From the NCBI RefSeq assembly GCF_014212125.1, contig NZ_JACJVP010000001.1, positions 124,001 to 188,000 on the forward strand: a stretch of 64,000 bases of DNA. The letters run 5' to 3'. Under the pieces are notes generated by a model. It saw nothing but the letters and a program-made list of their open reading frames with translations. It made no database searches and was not told where the DNA came from. Positions 61,423 through 64,000 of the stretch are shown piece by piece. Position numbers and translations under genes: made by a program. Position 1 is the first letter of the stretch, and each line of letters opens with the position of its first letter. Origin of the DNA: Cohnella nanjingensis (GTDB lineage: Bacteria > Bacillota > Bacilli > Paenibacillales > Paenibacillaceae).

Positions 61423-62385
61423 TTAGCGCGAGACGGGCTGGCGATTCGAGCCGGGCAGAAATGTTTCCGCGAATAAATTTAATGGCATAAATGTTTGACG
61501 ATATAAATTGCTTGTGAAAGACACGACGAGCTTCCGCTCCGGCATGACGAAGACGTACTGTCCGCCGTACCCCATAGCGAAAAAAGTCGCAGGCGAGACG
61601 GGAGAAGGCGTGCCTCCGGTATAGATCCACCAATGGTAGCCGTAAGAGCCGACATGGTCGTACGTGTGGTGCTGCGGGCGCGTAGCCTGTCTCGCCCATG
61701 CCGCCGGAACGATCTGTCGTCCTTCCCAGCGCCCCTCGTTCAACATGAGCAAGCCCAGCTTGAACAAATCGCGTCCTCTCAGAGACAGGCCGAATCCGCC
61801 GATGACGACGCCCTGCGCGTCGGCGTGCCAGAGCCAATCCTCGATGCCGAGCGGCCCGAACAGATGGCGGGCGGCGTAGGCTTCCGTCGTCATGCCCGTC
61901 GCTTGCTGCAGAACGGCGCTTAGCAGCTGGGAGCTTCCCGAATTGTAGGCCATGGCCGTGCCCGGCGGAGCCTTCACCGGCCGTCCCAACACGAAGGCGA
62001 CCCAGTCGGGGCTGTCGTACATCGGGGTCGGCTGTCCGTTCCAGTCGCCCCATTCCGGCCAGTCGAGGCCGTCCGTCATCGTGATCAGATGGGCGAGCGT
62101 GAGCTGCCGCTTGTCTTCGGGCACGCCCTCCAGGTAGGCGCCGACCGGCGTCTGCAGCGCGTCCAAGTCGCCGCGGTCCAGCGCGATGCCGATCAGGAGG
62201 GAGAGCACGCTCTTCGTGATCGAGTTGATCCGGTGCAGGGCATTGGCGGACTTGCCGCTCCGCGCGTAAGCGACCAGGTCGCGTCCGCCGAGGCGCACGT
62301 GGCAAGTCTCGATCTTGGCGCGTTCGATCCGCGATCGGAAGCCGTTCAGATCGACTGCCGGCGAACCGTGGCTGTCGGTAGACAT
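61423..62385 (-). CDS. Serine hydrolase, class C beta-lactamase fold
   Basis: 320 aa from ATG 62385 (after AAGGCGGTG). The Ser-x-x-Lys motif is in INSITKSVLSLLIG, the Tyr-x-Asn/Ser motif in AMAYNSGSSQLLS and the third motif is in FAMGYGGQYVFV. No signal peptide, so it is an intracellular esterase or D-aminopeptidase-like enzyme rather than a resistance beta-lactamase. HWWIYTGG is typical of the group annotated as serine hydrolase. It is divergent from the DJ-1/PfpI gene. Confidence 0.9.
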   Translation of the reverse strand: MSTDSHGSPAVDLNGFRSRIERAKIETCHVRLGGRDLVAYARSGKSANALHRINSITKSVLSLLIGIALDRGDLDALQTPVGAYLEGVPEDKRQLTLAHLITMTDGLDWPEWGDWNGQPTPMYDSPDWVAFVLGRPVKAPPGTAMAYNSGSSQLLSAVLQQATGMTTEAYAARHLFGPLGIEDWLWHADAQGVVIGGFGLSLRGRDLFKLGLLMLNEGRWEGRQIVPAAWARQATRPQHHTYDHVGSYGYHWWIYTGGTPSPVSPATFFAMGYGGQYVFVMPERKLVVSFTSNLYRQTFMPLNLFAETFLPGSNRQPVSR

Positions 62386-62493
62386 GGGGAACACCGCCTT
62401 GTCTGGTCAAAGTGAGGGTTCGGATCTATAATCGGAGCATATCCGATCGGCTGAAGGAACGGAAGCGGTAGGGAACGGAAGGGGAGAACGGGC

Positions 62494-63123
62494 ATGAAGA
62501 TCAAAGCGGCATTCGTCCTGTTCGACGGAATGACGACGCTGGACTTCGCGGGATTCTTCGACGGCTTGACGTCGCTGAACCGCCTCGGTCACGAGGTCGA
62601 ATACGAACTGTGCGGCCCGGCGGCAACCGTGACGGACGACCGGGGGATGAGGCTGGGCGATTGCAGGGTCGATCCCGATCTGTCCGTCTTCGATCTGGTG
62701 TTCGTGCCCGGCGGGTTCCGCACGCGCGAGCTGCGCTTCGACGAATCGTTCGTCGGCTGGCTGCGCACGGCCGCCCGCGCGCCGTGGATCGTATCGGTCT
62801 GCACCGGCGCGCTCCTGCTGGGCGCCGCGGGACTGCTGGCGGGGCGCAGGGCGACCACCAATCCGTCCGCATACGAGCTGCTGGCCCCCGATTGCGCGGA
62901 GGTCCTGCAGGCGCGCATCGTGCGGGACGGGAACGTCGTCACCGGGGCGGGCGTGGCGACTTCCGTCGATATCGGCCTATTCGTCGTCGAGATGCTGACA
63001 AACGTCGATACCGCGCGCCAGGCGCAGCATATGATGGACTATCCCTACTACCGGCCGGGACGCGCCAACCGCTCCTTCAGCGTATATCCTTCTCTATCTT
63101 GCCCGGGAGAAGCGGCGGATTAA
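62494..63123 (+). CDS. DJ-1/PfpI-family protein
   Basis: A 209-aa member of the class I glutamine amidotransferase-like fold. It starts AAFVLFDGMTTLDFAGFFDGL; the nucleophile elbow is VSVCTGALLLGAAGLLAGR with the active Cys, and ATTNPSAYELL follows. This pattern matches the isonitrile hydratase / AraC-N-terminal subgroup, here without a DNA-binding domain. Its stop overlaps that of the convergent next gene. GGGGAG lies ahead of the ATG. Confidence 0.88.
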   Translation: MKIKAAFVLFDGMTTLDFAGFFDGLTSLNRLGHEVEYELCGPAATVTDDRGMRLGDCRVDPDLSVFDLVFVPGGFRTRELRFDESFVGWLRTAARAPWIVSVCTGALLLGAAGLLAGRRATTNPSAYELLAPDCAEVLQARIVRDGNVVTGAGVATSVDIGLFVVEMLTNVDTARQAQHMMDYPYYRPGRANRSFSVYPSLSCPGEAAD

Positions 63124-63632
63124 TCGAAGGCGGGCAAGGAAGCGGAGCGGTCGCCTTGCGCGAGGAGCGCCGTCATTGTCTTCTGCAGCTTCAAATTCTC
63201 GTTGGGCTTCAGCTCGAGGCTGAAATAGCCGTATGCATATGCTGCGTCCAGGAAGGCGAGATCCGGGTAGCAGACGACCTGCTGCGGCAGGTGCGGGTTG
63301 TCGATCAGCACCTGCCATTCGCCCGGCCGTTCAAGCGGGGACACCGCGGCCATGGCTTCGTTCTTGCCGGCGGCGATGCGTTCGAATTCGGTCCAGATCC
63401 GCGCCCATGACGGGCTGATCCGCTCCGCCTCCGGGAACAGCCTGCGGGCGAGGGCGATACGCGACGACGCTTCCGCGATCCCGTCGTCGCCGTAGGCTCT
63501 GAGGAAGGCTCTAAACTCTTCGAGGAACGCGAAGAACGCATAATATCCGGCTTGCAGCATCTCGTCCCGAAAAGCGTTCTCTTCGTGCTCGTAACGCAAT
63601 CCGGCGAACCTGACCAAGCTCAAATCCGGCAT
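63120..63632 (-). CDS. Hypothetical protein
   Basis: 170 aa from ATG 63632, 10 nt behind AAGGAG. The first two thirds are helical and rich in Ala/Arg/Glu (YYAFFAFLEEFRAFLRAYG); then ERPGEWQVLIDNPHLPQQVVCYPDLAFLDAAY gives a mixed beta part. No catalytic motif or export signal. Not recognised. A TATAAT (minus strand, 63692 to 63687) may be its -10. Longer frames to 63779 run through that promoter. Confidence 0.65.
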   Translation of the reverse strand: MPDLSLVRFAGLRYEHEENAFRDEMLQAGYYAFFAFLEEFRAFLRAYGDDGIAEASSRIALARRLFPEAERISPSWARIWTEFERIAAGKNEAMAAVSPLERPGEWQVLIDNPHLPQQVVCYPDLAFLDAAYAYGYFSLELKPNENLKLQKTMTALLAQGDRSASLPAFD

Positions 63633-63727
63633 CCGGCACCGACTCCTTCGCGGCAGAATGGTTGTCTTGCGGCTCGATCTGTGCATATTATATCTTATAC
63701 GTTGGCATGGCGGACGCGAATTTATGA

Positions 63728-63733
63728 TATAAT
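63728..63733 (+). promoter_or_regulatory. -10 box for the right-edge gene
   Basis: TATAAT, 51 bp ahead of ATG 63785. A TTGGCA at 63702-63707 is 20 bp away, too far for an ordinary -35. Confidence 0.4.
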
Positions 63734-63784
63734 GAGAAACAATGTGCAATCGGTCATACGCCGCTGTAGGAGGGAGCACCGAAG

Positions 63785-64000
63785 ATGAATCGACGTTTTG
63801 TCATCGAGGCGGTCATGATCGCCATATATGGCCAACTGCTTCTGCCGAAACGTCCTGTCGAATACAGGATTCCTTACTCCACCATCATGGAGCTCTACGA
63901 TATGAAGGACAGCCCGGAGCCGGTCATGCCGGATCCGGACGACGATCGTCATGTCAAAGGCAAGATCGGCGAGATGATCGCCTACTTCGAAGATCCGTTC
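63785..64000 (+). CDS. Unidentified protein, N-terminal part (cut by the window edge)
   Basis: ATG 63785 follows TAGGAGGGAG. The 72 visible residues begin MNRRFVIEAVMIAIYG, then LPKRPVEYRIPYSTIMELYDM, an acidic PDPDDDRH patch and KIGEMIAYFEDPF. No signal peptide. Not enough is visible for a family. Confidence 0.7.
   Translation, partial: MNRRFVIEAVMIAIYGQLLLPKRPVEYRIPYSTIMELYDMKDSPEPVMPDPDDDRHVKGKIGEMIAYFEDPF

Noticed and set aside
61423..62385. Beta-lactam resistance enzyme
   Set aside because: The fold is right but there is no signal peptide and the third motif is not the usual KTG; an esterase-like role is more likely.

Overview
The window is 64 kb of chromosome from a GC-rich Firmicute, most likely a Paenibacillaceae member (Cohnella/Paenibacillus type). 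The grounds are the ynbB-glnR-glnA order, LexA/YneA with Bacillus-type LexA boxes, the spore protein Tlp, MrfA/MrfB, a four-gene pdhABCD operon, strong AGGAGG ribosome sites and frequent GTG/TTG starts. The genus call is an inference. No rRNA, tRNA, CRISPR array or complete insertion sequence was found.

Layout. 0-5.5 kb: nitrogen control (ynbB-like end, glnR, glnA), then a 52-bp hairpin repeat array, then lexA facing yneA and a DUF896 gene. 5.5-11.2 kb: HAD phosphatase, mtnD, cobalamin methionine synthase metH, two copies of a structured repeat, spore gene tlp. 11.2-16.3 kb: the mitomycin-repair pair mrfA/mrfB, disturbed by an insertion or allele replacement that left a 73-bp direct repeat, a small Ig-like ORF and the tail of an older mrfA. 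16.4-21.4 kb: a tight operon-like run of HAD-IIA phosphatase, Fpg-like glycosylase, endonuclease IV, cyclic-phosphate receiver protein, thioredoxin-like protein, ABC ATPase and an RNA methyltransferase-like protein. 21.6-25.4 kb: a Ser/Thr kinase fused to a ParA/MinD-like domain, then a two-component system. 25.5-34.2 kb: NlpC/P60 hydrolase, nitrilase plus GNAT pair, PhnP-like hydrolase, thiN, TRIC channel, LMW phosphatase, APH-like kinase, a 51-bp hairpin repeat array and an esterase.

34.4-39.4 kb is the pyruvate dehydrogenase operon. Its terminator is followed at once by a deleted group II intron whose domains V and VI are still legible. The next two genes (ArsR regulator and SulP permease, 39.7-41.9 kb) are AT-richer and look acquired. 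41.9-51.2 kb: SgrR-like regulator, thioesterase, thyA and folA, gltD, a cell-wall hydrolase-like membrane protein and HAD phosphatase. 51.4-54.7 kb: small genes, one with two LexA boxes at its promoter and so a probable new SOS gene, then an orphan ABC ATPase, a DUF6254-like small protein, MOSC and SDR proteins. 55-64 kb: MFS exporter, ChbG-like deacetylase, a two-gene 2-oxoacid:acceptor oxidoreductase (gamma-delta and alpha-beta fusions) with a small follower gene, a beta-lactamase-fold hydrolase, DJ-1/PfpI protein and a partial gene at the right edge.

The main novelty lies in non-coding structure. Four copies of a roughly 100-nt two-hairpin element have a second stem that changes sequence while staying paired. 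Two unrelated tandem arrays of 51-52 bp hairpin units both sit at convergent gene ends. A perfect 20-bp palindrome overlaps the mtnD promoter. A LexA-controlled 76-aa protein is predicted at 51.6-51.9 kb.
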